This document shows positions 11,701 to 22,995 of a DNA stretch of 64,000 nucleotides, piece by piece. Both the position numbers and the translations under genes were made by a program. The notes under the pieces were generated by a model. The model worked only from the letters and a program-made list of their open reading frames with translations, had not been told where the DNA came from and did not search any database. The first letter of the stretch is position 1; each line of letters starts with the position of its first letter. This DNA is from Plectrocnemia conspersa (Eukaryota > Arthropoda > Insecta > Trichoptera > Polycentropodidae), in the NCBI GenBank assembly GCA_009617715.1, contig VTFK01000039.1:1-64000 (forward strand), written 5' to 3'.

Positions 11701-12650
11701 ATGCAAAAAAATAATTTAAATCTCCTTAACTGCCCTTACGTTCATTTTTTTAATTTAAAAAAATGTAATTCCCTAAATAAATAAAAATAAGAAGAAGCTA
11801 GATTTGCAAATTATGTTTAGTGCTTATATACATTATTTTAGCTGGTGTTGGGTCATCATCGATATTATGAGATCGCGCATTGTTTTGGTGAAAAACTACT
11901 ATGATTCTTTCTGTTTACCAATTGAGATTTATTGATCACAATAACGTTCAATCAACTAGCGATCAGAGCATATAAAATCTAAGAATCTAGCTTTCGTTGT
12001 AAACAATTTATTTTTTATATCCAGCTAGCAATCAATGCAAAATGCTCTTGATTTTGCCTTTAACTCGTCTGTTCTAAACTAATTGACAGCTGACTAATTG
12101 CGATATTAACTGACTCCCATCTTCAATGCAATTTACCTATTATTTTGACGTAATCAATGTCAATTAAGACTTTCAACTCAGGCGTCAAAAGCCGCCCGGT
12201 ACTTGATTTATTAACCAATGAAAAATCTATGGATCGGAATTTTGTAAATAACCTGTCAGCCGAAATTTTTCTGTGCACGTCGAAAATGTTTTTTGTTGCC
12301 ACAATCACAGTATTACTAAAGTAATACCAAGATTGCGTTTTTTGCTAGCTAGGTCAAAACATAACATAAAGTTGAAAATATCCCTAATAAAATATATTAG
12401 TTTGAATACTGGTGTTATTTATCAGTTTAAAAAAAATTGCTAGCGTCATAAGTTTAACCTAGAGAATTGTACAAAAAAACCTGAAATAATCTGTACAATG
12501 ACATATTAGCTTATGATTAATAATTAACTCCTCAAATTAATATTCTGATGTTAGTTTCAAATAAATGTCTTAGTTATTCTGTGTTTAACTGTGAACTTTT
12601 TAAAGTTTAACCATCATTATTTCCGAAGTCTCAATTCTAAACGAAATCAT
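11701..12650. other. AT-rich non-coding stretch
   Basis: No supportable gene or repeat. Confidence 0.5.
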
Positions 12651-12659
12651 TATTTTAAC

Positions 12660-12960
12660 CCTTATTGCTAAAATCCCGGGTTTATTCGACACTGTCCGAC
12701 CTGCGTTATTTATTCTTGGGGTAAAACGCGCGTGTCACCGCCTAATTGCGCCCATTCATCATTTTCGTTCGCAATTTGCGCAAACTTGACACACAGCCTG
12801 CGGACCGCGCTTTGAGAACCGCCGTTCTGTGCTTATAACTACACACCGCGTACAATACGCGCCGGGGAAACAATTGGAGCGTGTAAAGCGATAATGGGGT
12901 AAGATTGTTAATTTCGATACCGCTATCGCTTGCGCTTAGCCTATGAGATTTAATAAGTTT
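12660..12960. other. GC-richer island, candidate regulatory DNA
   Basis: Contains TCCCGGGTTTATTCG, AAACGCGCGTGTCACC, CACACAGCCTGCGGACCGCG and ACAATACGCGCCGGGG. No repeats, ends or coding similarity. Possible regulatory DNA, by composition only. Confidence 0.3.
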
Positions 12961-13440
12961 TCTTATATTCTTTCTTTACTTCGACTTTTTGTAAGTTTGA
13001 TAACGAGTTCATAATCGCTTTCCTTCTTTTCAATCTCTCTTCTCGCTCGATTTTCTTTATTGGAATTTAAAGGATTATCCGGTATCTGTTGCCCGTCTGT
13101 GAATAATTTCCCGGGCGATTTTGTTCGCTCAATTCGTAAAGTCGGCTTAATAGTTACGTTAAAGTTTTTTTTGTATCATTGTATAGTGATTAACGGTTAT
13201 TTTCTAATTTGTTTCAGGTACGCAGAGTTTGTTCGCAATTGATCTGAATACTTGCAGTAAGACTTTTACAATTATTTTTTCGTTTAAATTAAACAAATAA
13301 AATTAATGTATCTATTCCTGCTTATCAATCGTTAGACATATAAAACTTAAACTTGAGTTTTTTTAATAAAATTATCATTACTGATCTTGAAAATGCATTT
13401 CTTCCGTTCTAAATCCGTATTATGCTAATAAATCAATATA
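12961..13440. other. Non-coding stretch
   Basis: A 60-codon frame (13060-13242) without family resemblance. TTTGTTTCAG at about 13208-13217 resembles a 3' splice site, but no exon could be supported after it. Confidence 0.4.
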
Positions 13441-13446
13441 ATTTAA

Positions 13447-13620
13447 AGCATAATTAGGGATTGCAATACCGGTACCGATATCAATAATACCGGTATTAGA
13501 TGAAAATAGACTTCCAATACTACCGGTATTATAAAATAAAATACCGGTAGTACCGAATTTTTCTTTTAAATTAGTAAATTTATTTGCTAAAACTTTTTTC
13601 AAGGCTTAGAACTACAAAAA
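13447..13620. mobile_element. hAT-like terminus rich in ATACCGGTAT palindromes
   Basis: Starts TAGGGATTGCAATACCGGTA and carries repeated ACCGGT palindromes over about 110 bp, like the subterminal transposase-binding repeats of hAT elements. The 9690-9768 fragment has the same motif. Only one end is visible. The 60-codon minus frame here is a by-product of the repeats. Confidence 0.45.
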
Positions 13621-14751
13621 CGACGATTTCTATATTGCTTGAAAGCAAAAGCGGAGAATAAAATAATTCTCATTATAATTATTAATTATCGGTGTAGGAT
13701 ATCATTTTTAGATAAAATTTAATTTATGTTACTTTTAACATGAGTATTATCCATCAAATTTAGATCATTAACTAATAATTTCAATTCAGCAAGCGAATAA
13801 AATTTTCTCGTACACTATATTTCACACCGCATCAGCCATGATCCTCAAATAGAAACAGATAATAATAACATTAGCTGTACTGATTTTTAATTTATGGCCG
13901 AGCACTGACTAATTAGCCATGCACTAGATAACAACCTATAATTTATATTTAGAAACAATACAAAAAGTATATTATATAAAAGTCACTTTTTTTCTATTTG
14001 TGATTGTAGATTTTTTTAAGACACTTTTAAATGTAACTGTGTTATCAGTTGCAAAATCGGGTACACCAAATGGGGATCATGGCAGGTAATGTGTTAATAT
14101 TATTATCATTATTTTCTATTAAATACTCTTCAAATATATATTCGATTGTTACAAATGTATTGAACTTCATATTAACTCTTATACTTAATTGATACGATAA
14201 ACTAATTAAACATATAAACGACGCAATGAAGCTCGCATATAAATTAAGCAATAAAATCAAGAGTACTTAAAACGAGTTGAAACTCGGTGTAATTTCATAA
14301 TCCTACTTATAATATGTAAATATACGGCTACAAAATATTTTTAAAGCATAATATCTCTCGCTCGTAAAGAATTCATGGACAGAGTATTGCCTATTAAATT
14401 GAAATTAATTAAAATCGATTTTATAACCCTTTTGATTATTCAGAATAAAATTTAATTGAATTGACAAGATTAGTGGCGTTTTATTTATGTAGTTAAATCT
14501 GAATAATGCCACTTCGGTTCCTAGTTCCTGAAAATCGTAAACCTACGACATGATTGTATTTTCATGTATTTTAGTGCCTTATACTTTGAGGTCGTGCTCT
14601 TTCCATGTCATAGTCGTAGGTTATTCAGTCAAATGTTCTTCTTTGTATCTTACCTTGAAATCCAAGGCTTGTGTGGCTAAGTATAAAAGTTTTTAATTTT
14701 CTTTTTACACCTTTGCCCATCCAACTGATATGGAGTATGCATTTGTAATCC
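13621..14751. other. AT-rich non-coding stretch
   Basis: Nothing supportable. The short frame at 14045-14260 is low complexity. Confidence 0.5.
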
Positions 14752-14759
14752 ATATATAC

Positions 14760-15865
14760 TAGAGTCTCCAATTACTCGAACCATCAACTACTCGAGTATC
14801 GAATATTAAAATACTCGAGTACTCGAGTACTTTCGAGTATTTACCAAATGTACCAAAATAGCTATTATTCAAATTCGTGCACATATAAATAAATAAATAA
14901 AATACTTAGTATGTTAATTTTTACAATTATTTTAACTTCACGAACATACTTTTTAAAAACAATAATGCAAAAAGTGTCTCGAATTTAATATTACTGCTAA
15001 CCTTTGGTTTTAATATTCCCGTTATGGAAAAAACCCTTTCCGTTGCTGTTGATGTTGGTCTTATTGTCATTAACGCGTTGGATAAGGCTTCTAATTTATA
15101 TCTGTTCACTTTTTATAGATATAAAATTTTTTGAACTCTCTTTTTATGTTCTCTTCTTTCATTCCCTTCTCTGCTTTTCTCTTATTTCCTTCGACTATTG
15201 ACAAAATAGCATTTTGTAATTCTTCTTGAATAGATTTTTTTTCTTAACAATATACAATATTCTACTCCTTCTGATTAATGCGAAGAATTTAAATCTATAT
15301 CCTTCGAAGATGTATTTGGGTGAATCCCTTTCACTCTAGAGCTAAACGGTTCGCAAAGAACTGACTTTACTTTAAATGCCTTTAAAACACACAATTGTTT
15401 TGATTTATATTTTAAGCTGAGGGATCAGTATAAACAATTTATAACACTTTACGCTACAACTGCATAGTCATAAAACCTAAAAAAAATTTTTGTTGATATT
15501 TCATATTGTTCATTGCCATAAATTAGATAAGTCGGGACTGTCGAACAGAAAACACAAAATAAATTTCTTCGTCGTACCCACTAACATAGCCGACGACCGG
15601 AACTACGCAACTATGGAACTATGAAAAAATTATACCTGATAGTAACCGCTCTAACTCGGGACTTCGGGCATAAACGCCAAATAAAAGCAAGACGTTAACC
15701 TTTACCGGACCGAGCTAAAGTTATTTTTGTTTCTGAAATATTTCAAATTTTTTTAATTTCGAGTATTAATCGAGTAATTTTCAAAATACTCGATTATCAA
15801 ATACTTGAAAAATAGACAAAAATACTCGAGTATCGAGTACTCGATTACTCGAATTGGAGACTCTA
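14760..15865 (-). mobile_element. Non-autonomous hAT element, copy 1 (1106 bp)
   Basis: The ends are TAGAGTCTCCAATT and its inverted copy, with a perfect 8-bp target duplication ATATATAC (14752-14759 and 15866-15873). Both ends are packed with ACTCGAG-type palindromes, typical of hAT subterminal binding sites. On the minus strand (15109-14927) it keeps the C-terminal hAT dimerisation region: TSTATERVFSITGILKPKVS followed by FETLFALLFLK, matching the SERvFS..G..R..L...LlFLk pattern of hATC. No catalytic domain remains, so it depended on a full-length relative. The sister copy at 40222-41325 is very similar, with intact ends and a different target, so both moved while the family was active. Confidence 0.93.
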
Positions 15866-15873
15866 ATATATAC

Positions 15874-16355
15874 ACATTTCGAACGCTTCTACTCTGTATA
15901 AAAGGACGAGAACATATAACACCTTTCTTAAGTAAATTGCATCTGAACGCAATGTATAAAGATAGATAAACGTGTTCGAAATGCTTGAAATGGTTATAAC
16001 CGCTATGCGATAAACTCTTTTAATTATATTCGCAGAAATATCATAAGGCAGAAGCTAACCATTTACAGCTACCTGCTATTATTTTTTTCGGCCGTTTGCC
16101 TGCAAATGGGTTTTAATATGAACGTATAATACATATGTAAAATCGTTTAAAACAACTTGAGCGGTTGTTAAAGTGTCACTTCCGCATGAAAATACTGACA
16201 GTAAAAGTGTTCAACGTAAAATTTTTTATAGGTTCATTAGTTTTATGCTCGCTTCAGTTAATTACTTTAGTTTGTATTTATAAACTAGATATACTAAGTC
16301 ACGGTGAAAACATATGAAAATAATCCTATCGTACCAAATCGCTTTACAAGCTTTT
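15874..16355. other. AT-rich non-coding stretch
   Basis: Nothing supportable. Confidence 0.5.
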
Positions 16356-16359
16356 TAAG

Positions 16360-16640
16360 CTTTGAAAAGAGCAAGTGACACCTCCCAAATGTCGGCTCGC
16401 AGACCGGCAGTTGTTCGCCCACTTGGCCGCGCTCCAGCCAAAGTCTGCCGGGTATTACTTTTGCGAAAACTTTATGGACTCGCTAACAGGATAATGGCAT
16501 CGTGTTTTTTCGCGCGATCGTCCTTTTTCAGTCGCTCTTGTGCGACTTTGATCGCATTTGTCCGATGGGACGTTAAGCGGCCACTACGCGCGACTTACGA
16601 CCTCCATACACGCCCGATTTACATTTGTCCTTATCCATTA
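16360..16640. other. GC-richer island, candidate regulatory DNA
   Basis: Contains TCGGCTCGCAGACCGGCAG, CTTGGCCGCGCTCCAGCC and GCGCGATCGTCC. It underlies the longest open frame of the window (16362-16796, 144 codons). That frame starts at TTG rather than ATG, loses its composition signal after about 16640, and resembles no family. I treat it as non-coding with possible regulatory function. Confidence 0.35.
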
Positions 16641-16799
16641 TTTATTAACTATGATATAGTGAACATATTTAAAGACATATGTGGTAAAAGGGCAAGTACC
16701 AATTTTCGTAAATCAAATTTTGAATACGTAAATATTATATTATCTGAGATTCTATCTAATTTACAAAAATCGCAATATGAACACCGTGGCTATTAAAAT

Positions 16800-17150
16800 T
16801 CAAATACGCTATTTCTTACATTTTAAAAATATTTTTGTCGATTAAACAGGGATTTTGAGAGATATGTGCAATTAAATAAATACTTTGTTGCATAAAATTA
16901 ATTTTTTGTGCATTTATGTAAGGTAAAACTTTGGATTTTTTTGTTCGAAAAAAGATTCATTGCAGAGAGTGATTCATGGGGTCTTCACTGTTCTGATTAA
17001 TGCTCCAACGGTAATCCACAAACATTTTTTATGGAGCAGTTATTTTATATTGCTCGTTTAAATTATCCTCTGTATTTAATGAATCCATTCTAATTTAATT
17101 CAAGCAAGGACGTCATATCAGTTTTATCTAGAGGGGGGGGGTGAAATTAC
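16800..17150. other. AT-rich non-coding stretch
   Basis: Only a short G-run at 17133-17141 stands out. Confidence 0.5.
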
Positions 17151-17159
17151 GTTATTTGT

Positions 17160-17480
17160 TAGTTTCAGTAGTGTTCCTCCCGAGCGTTTTGGGAAACGCT
17201 CTCCTGACCACCTGCAAATCTGTTGCATTGCATTTGCATAGCATTAGCTTTGCATGCTACTGCATTTCTACGCTTCATCCTTTTACATCACTTACGTGAT
17301 GCCTCAGTTCCAACTTTAGCCCCTGGTCCCTAAGGGCCGAGCCCTTATTAGCCAGCTGGGGTTGAAATGCAATGCTTTGCTCATCATTGGTAGTCCAAAG
17401 GGCGCTACCTCGGTTGGGTGTTCAGAGTTTACTTCCTCTCAAGAGTTTGGGGTTTGAAGCTCAAAAGAAGCTCTGTTTAG
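17160..17480. other. Unassigned non-AT-rich stretch with small hairpins
   Basis: Contains a perfect hairpin GAGCGTTT/AAACGCTC around TGGG (about 17183-17202). Near 17320-17362 a CCCCTGG..CCAGCTGGGG pair could fold. TTGCATTGCATTTGCAT-type repeats occur near 17222-17246. It may belong to the inverted-repeat element that follows. No coding similarity. Confidence 0.35.
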
Positions 17481-17485
17481 AATCG

Positions 17486-17646
17486 ACGTCAAAAGCAATA
17501 AAATCGCGCCGTCGCAGTTAATCGAAATAGTCTTAGAGTCAAATGAAGCATATCTAAACCGAATTTTGACCAATAGGAGAGCGCAAAAAACAATTATCGC
17601 AGCTCCCACTGCAATGGCACCGACACGATTTTATTGCTTTTGACGT
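17486..17646. mobile_element. Fold-back MITE with perfect 21-bp inverted arms
   Basis: The arm starting ACGTCAAAAGCAATAAAAT (17486-17506) is exactly inverted at 17626-17646. A second, imperfect inverted pair (about 17538-17574 against 17668-17705, sharing AATTTTG(G)TCAAT) interlocks with it. No convincing target duplication was found. The paired arms indicate a palindromic MITE or a MITE with a nested relative. Confidence 0.65.
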
Positions 17647-17735
17647 GAATTTTTTGCCTTCTGAGAAGTGATTGACCAAAATTCTGTTTTAATATACTTT
17701 GACCAATACTTTCATATTATAAGTCCATAGTAATA

Positions 17736-18727
17736 CAAGCGGCCCTTGACTTTTGCACAATTCGCTATTTCGCACATTTTTAAAAATTCAATATTTTAAT
17801 GACTATTGTTGATAATGCAAAAATTGTTCGCTTTCATGCATATGTTCAATTTTTAAAAACAAGAATAAAATTTTAGAATACGTTAAAATTGTGGAAACAT
17901 ATCTTTAAAGATTGTTTCCAAAAGACACGGCATAGTGATGGATGAAATGGAAAGATATTTGTCATCATGGATTGATGAGCAACGTCAAAACAATGTCCCT
18001 CTGAGTTTCTGAATTATTCAAACTAAGGCTATTAGTTTGCATGAAGATTAAAAAATATTCTAACACGGTGTTTCAAGCAAATAATGGTTCGACAAATTTA
18101 AAATAAGCTATTCTTAATCGACTAATGCAGATAAAGATGATGCAAAAGAATTTAATTTCTCATTGTCCAAAATTATTGTAGATGGAGAATATTCTCCTAG
18201 CCAAACATTTAATGTAGACGAGATGGGTTTATTTTGGAAAAAATGCATAATCGTACATTTTTATCGAAGGAAGAATCAGTTGCCACTGGACATAAACATT
18301 CTAAAAATCGATTGACATTGCTTCTTAGTTGATTTAAAATTGAAGCCAATATTAGTTTATCAAGCAGAAAACCCCAAAGCATTGAAAGGGAAAGATAAAG
18401 AATTGCTTCCAGTCATTTGGAAATCAAATAAAATGCCTGGGTTACTGCGTTAATATTTAAATATTGGTATTAGATGATAAAATCGTTAAGACTTTAATAA
18501 TCAAAAATATGAATGAAGCCTTCGTGCAACTTGATACATTTTTGACTATCATGAAAGAATGTGATCCCAATGGAGAAGGAATGTCTCAAGTACTTAGGGC
18601 GATTGCGAAAGACCCAGCATGTTCTATATCAAGAAAAAAAAAAAAAAAGTTGTATAAAAGTAACTATTGACAAGTTTATAAATCAAACACCTAAAAGCAA
18701 TTATGTGCGAAAGTCGAGGGCGGACTA
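17736..18727 (+). mobile_element. Tigger/pogo-type DNA transposon, deleted copy 1
   Basis: TIRs CAAGCGGCCCTTGACTTTTG and (inverted) TAGTCCGCCCTCGACTTTCG flank a 992-bp element, with TA at 17734-17735 and 18728-18729 as target duplication. The plus-strand transposase remnant keeps WIDEQRQNNVPLS (after MDEMERYLS), TFNVDEMGLFW (catalytic D region of the DDE core), LKPILVYQAENPKALKGK and LLPVIWKSNKMPG, then NMNEAFVQLDTFLTIMKECD. Stops and frameshifts occur throughout, and the N-terminal DNA-binding HTH and part of the core are missing. It is a pogo/TIGD-like, cut-and-paste, nuclear enzyme in origin. The minus-strand copy at 27715-28800 complements the missing N-terminus. Confidence 0.9.
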
Positions 18728-18729
18728 TA

Positions 18730-19200
18730 TACGCATTTTCAACTTTAAAAGTTTTTTTTATATGAACTTAAAAAAATATACAAGAAGATTTTTCTATTGA
18801 TTTAAAAAATCTCAAGTTTAATTTAATATTTTTTGACGTGACGTAAAAGAAAAATATGCTTTTTGATTGCTAACTTTTTAAACTACATTTTCAACAGTGA
18901 CAAAAATAAAATGTAGGAACAAATTAAATGCCACTCTAGATCAGAATTCATACATAAATAAAATAAAATATTCCATCTTAATCTTTACATAAAATATATA
19001 GTTTTATGTTTTATGTATTTTGAGTATGTTTATATTTGAGACATGTTTTACTATTTATCGATTTTATTTTAACATAAGCGCTGGGCTAAACTTTTGTAGT
19101 TCAAGTGTATTTCGAATTACAAAAAAATAATTGTAACTCTTTACATATATGATTTTATTATCTATTTGCCGTTTACCTTTATCTTCAAAGGTTTCAATAA
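18730..19200. other. AT-rich non-coding stretch
   Basis: Nothing supportable. Confidence 0.5.
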
Positions 19201-19209
19201 TTCATCCTG

Positions 19210-19830
19210 TTTTATGATACACACGTCGCTCGCGATTCCACGAAAATTTTATATGTTTTCAGCGTAGGTTTTTTACGATTAAAGTTTATAATCGCGATAC
19301 CGCATGACCGGCGGTCGTAACTTTGTCAGTATTCTCTTTTTCTCTCTCTATACTTTTAATTTCATTTTACGTGTTCTAGCATTACTTTTATGGCGCTTGT
19401 GCAGCCGGTCGTTTTGTCGATGTTTTTTATTGTAATTTTTACTCGTTGTTTTTCTTTTTACTAACATGAACGTGTGCACGTTGAAATATTCTATTTTTTA
19501 GTGAGGATGTTTAATATAAAATATTCATTGGTTTTATGCCATCAAGACATCGTAATAGTTTTGAAATTGCAACATTACGTCTAAATTTTCATCGTTAACG
19601 CTTTTAATTAAATTGTCGAAGATTCGCGCTTTGAATGCCTCGAGGGACCCCAAAGGTCCCGCAGCGGAGAGTGACACGCATAAGATTAAAATCTCCAAGA
19701 GAGGGGCGACGCTTGATTACTGAGATTTTCCGCTAAACTCTCCCGGATTATCAGCCTCTTTCGACATCGCCTACGGCGAAATTAATCGTCACTCACTTTC
19801 GACTAGGACGAATATGCGTTATTACGCTGT
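19210..19830. other. GC-richer island pair, candidate regulatory DNA
   Basis: Two GC-richer patches. The first (about 19220-19350) contains TCGCGATTCCACG and ACCGCATGACCGGCGG. The second (about 19620-19810) contains CCTCGAGGGACCCCAAAGGT and TTTCGACATCGCC. Between them the sequence is T-rich. No coding or repeat match. Confidence 0.3.
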
Positions 19831-20370
19831 AGAAATAATGAAGGGTGAAAATCATACAGAGTTGCTTTTTGAGTCATATCATGTGTTAGAAAATTACTCT
19901 TCGTTTCATTGACGCATGTACTGAAGAATAATGACGAAATAAAAGTAGATTTTTTTATAAATGAATATCAATATATCTATTCATAAAAACAAGAATTATT
20001 CATTTTTGTAATGCAGTATCAGTATAATCGCATTGTTTCTTACAATATGTATTTACTTATTATTGTGAAGGCGATTTCTTTAGATACATAAGTGTATTAC
20101 TAGCTTAAGCTTATCGTTTTTATGTCGTATATTTTGATTATAAAACTAATTAATTTTTCCCAATATTATTTAACGTGAAGGCTTACTAAATGGAATAACG
20201 ATCTTATACGTGTACGTTTTCATTGTTAAAAATATATATGCCAGCATCTGAAAGACCTGGATTCAAATGCCATATGGACCCTGTATTCCTGTATGGATGC
20301 TCAGTAGTTCTATACGATACTAAAAATCGAATTTTAAATCTTCAAAACCAAGCAATTAAGAGCGTTAACT

Positions 20371-20940
20371 CTTCTGTAAGTCTCAAAATGGCTCGTATGG
20401 GGGTCCGATCGATCTGACACATCGCTTGTTTTGAAGCAAAAAACTATTTTTTTTATATATTTTATTTAGATGAAGTTTAGGCGTTTAAACGTTTCATATA
20501 TAGCGATCTTTTCGTTAAAATTTAAACCTACAAAGTTACGAGTGTTTAAGTTTTTAGACTTGTTGCCATTTTGTAAAAAATTGACACATTGGATTTTGCT
20601 AGCGAACATATATAGGTGCTTAAGAATTCTACAGTCACCAAAATTCAACTTTAAATCTGTATAAATAAGCTTATACTGACCTAAGTCTTATAAGCGTATG
20701 TATGGTGGGCCGATCGACTCATAACAATAACCGTGTTTTGAAAAAAAAATTAATTTAATTTTTTTTAGAGGGTATCATAAGGGTATTTGAAGGCTCTATT
20801 TTGTATAAAAAAATCAAGTCTATATTTTTAAAAGGAACCAAACACTAGCGTTAACTATATGCCAAGTCGCATAAAAGCTAGTATGGGGCCCGGTCAATTT
20901 ACCATAAAACTTGTTTTTAAGAAAAAAAAAATTCTTAATT
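20371..20940 (+). repeat. Three diverged copies of a GTATGG..CCGATCGA motif
   Basis: Three units share AAGTC-CATAA-GC, then GTATGG, CCGATCGA-like sequence, ACAtAA, TTGTTTT and an A-run. They are centred near 20394, 20697 and 20880. Spacing is uneven (about 303 and 183 bp). After each A/T run the sequence again resembles the others (AGAtG..TT..GG). Probably a decayed satellite or internal repeats of an unknown element. The short frames over it (20223-20417, 20466-20664) are not coding. Confidence 0.6.
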
Positions 20941-21039
20941 TTTTTTTAAATAGCAAATTTAGCTTCTGAACACTTTTGCATAATACATTTTTCAGTAGGA
21001 TTTTATTTCTTTATTATTGTATAATTATGATTCTGACCG

Positions 21040-21165
21040 ATTCTCCCAAGTAAAGTTTACCTAGATTTTCTTAATCTCACGAACTATTATCGTGTAATAA
21101 TTCAAATTATTATATAATATACAATTGCGCTAGGTCGTACATAGTGATATCTAATGAATGTAAGC
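21040..21165 (+). repeat. Dispersed repeat R, copy 1
   Basis: TTTACCTAGATTTTCTTAAT, CTCACGA..ATTATCGTG and GCTAGGTCGTACATA recur, diverged, near 22290-22385 and 27262-27345. At 27.3 kb the same block abuts a tRNA-like SINE head in opposite orientation, so it may be the body or tail of that SINE. Confidence 0.6.
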
Positions 21166-21250
21166 TGTAATAATAGTTCATAACTAACAAAATATATGTA
21201 ACTAACTTACATATTTTAATGCCAGTCTAGTGTCGTTTATTGTATTCACA

Positions 21251-21345
21251 AGTCCGTAACGTCTCAGACTAATAACTCTGAGGTTACGGGTTCGAGCCAC
21301 GGCAGCGGCACTCAAATTTTTATTTTGAAAAAATGCGCTATTAAT
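21251..21345 (+). repeat. tRNA-Ile-like SINE segment, copy 1
   Basis: The stretch CTCAGACTAATAACTCTGAG reads as an anticodon arm with loop CTAATAA (anticodon AAT), followed by a B-box GGTTCGAGCC and GCGGCACTC. The 5' half of a tRNA (D arm, acceptor 5' strand) is not recognisable, so it is not a functional tRNA gene. The same head plus the flank AATTTTTATTT..GCGCTATT is found on the minus strand at 27391-27490, supporting a tRNA-Ile-derived SINE family. Confidence 0.65.
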
Positions 21346-22280
21346 AAAAAACCGGCCACATCTATTGGTTATAAATTATGTTACACATAATAATTTATAA
21401 TTATTAATATATATAATATGTCACTGATCCTCAGACTTTCAGTCTGATTGTTAATGCTTACTTGTGGGTATTTATTAAATCTGATTAACTTGCTCAGTTT
21501 GTACATATTTACCCCGTAGAATTTAGGCTTACGTCTGTCAGGTTACAATGGAAGATTTAATAAAAATAAATAACGCATTAGACTAGCACTCGTAAATAAA
21601 AATAAGTAAAATTAAAAATGGAAGCTTCTGGAGATTCTACAAGCTCCTTCTTTTTACTTAAAATGTGTGTTTTACCACCCATTAGTGATTCACTACAAAA
21701 TTTTTCAGAAAATTTTCGTAATTTTAATTTTAACCAATTTATTGACTAACATATTGGAGCGGCTTTCTTTTTGGTTTTTATATTTTTCATATTTTTCAGG
21801 ACAAATCAGGCGGCAATCTTTGTTTAAAGTTTTCCATAGTTGTAACACTGTTTGACTTTGAGGTTGATTTATTATATACAGCTTTATTGCCTATGCTCTG
21901 TGGTTAACTGGGCGTTTTTCCTATTAGTCAATAATGTGTTCTCGTACTATCTACATCTAAATTATTGTTCACAAAACAGATTCATAATCTCGAGAGCTGC
22001 CGTTCAAGGCCCGCAGAAAATAATACAGTATGATTAAATACCTACGCATAAAAAGATATATTTTTTTCTTAAAAATCTTTTGATAAATTTAAAATATGAA
22101 TAATAAAAATGTAAGATCAATCATATTTTTATACTGATTTTTTATTTTTACACGTTAATTTGTTATTATTATACTATTGTATTTCACTACTATCAGCATA
22201 TGACCTGGGCTAGAATTAGTGTCTCAATTTCTATCGTGTCTGTGAGATCAGAGTTAGTGATTTATTATATAATTATGTTT
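21346..22280. other. AT-rich non-coding stretch
   Basis: Short frames (21667-21855, 21852-22037) are low complexity. Nothing supportable. Confidence 0.45.
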
Positions 22281-22284
22281 CTAA

Positions 22285-22390
22285 TCGATTGTGGTTTCCT
22301 AGATTTACCTAATCTCATTAATGAATATCGTTATGATTTATTAAAATCGAGCTAGGTCGTTCATATTCTAATAAGCTTTTTTAGCTCATA
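22285..22390 (+). repeat. Dispersed repeat R, copy 2
   Basis: TAGATTTACCTAATCTCATT, ATGAATATCGTTATGATT and AAATCGAGCTAGGTCGTTCA match copies 1 and 3 in the same orientation. No SINE head is attached here. Confidence 0.65.
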
Positions 22391-22995
22391 GATATGTATG
22401 GATAAAAATATCCTTATTTTCCTAATATTTAATATCAATTACAACTTTATTGCACCTCTGTATCATTGTTCTTCATAAACTATTTATGTTTATCTGTTTA
22501 AAAATAAAAAAATAATCATTAGACTCATTATATAAACGTTTATTAATAAAGTAATTTGTCTTTAAACTCCTGTAAATTTTGACAATTATTCTGATATATG
22601 TTTCTCTACTAAAATTTATGTGTCTACATCTATAACGTACACTGTAATATGTTCCGTAAAAAATACATAGAATTTAAGATTGTAAGATACAATAAAAAAG
22701 TAAAAAAAAGGCGTGGTACAAAATCTTGAGATTATTTTTCAAATTTTCCAGCTAATTGAATAAATTTTCTCATATTCTTAACAGTAAAGAAATGTTGTTC
22801 TGAATCAAAAATGAATTTTCTTTCAACTTCGAGACTATATCTCAAAAGGTGTATCGAATAATCTGCCGAATGTCCCAATTTAAATTTTATTCAATAATAT
22901 TTTTTTTTTTTAAAGCGGTCTTATTTCGCTTTGCCCTTTATTTCAATTAGCTTCTTGCTTTTTGCCGTTAAGATTAATATAATCACGATCGTTTA

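Noticed and set aside
12655..12700. TTAACCCTTATTGC as a TTAA MITE end
   Set aside because: No inverted partner ending GGGTTAA within a sensible distance.
13208..13242. Splice-acceptor-like TTTGTTTCAG, and similar at 29763 and 62741
   Set aside because: Polypyrimidine-AG strings are expected often in T-rich DNA. No exon-like conserved frame follows.
16362..16796. Longest open frame (144 codons)
   Set aside because: It starts at TTG, not ATG, sits in a GC-richer island where stops are rarer, changes composition midway and resembles no protein family.
21251..21312. Possible functional tRNA-Ile gene
   Set aside because: The anticodon arm and B-box are good, but the D arm and acceptor pairing are absent, and a second broken copy exists. 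It is SINE-derived.
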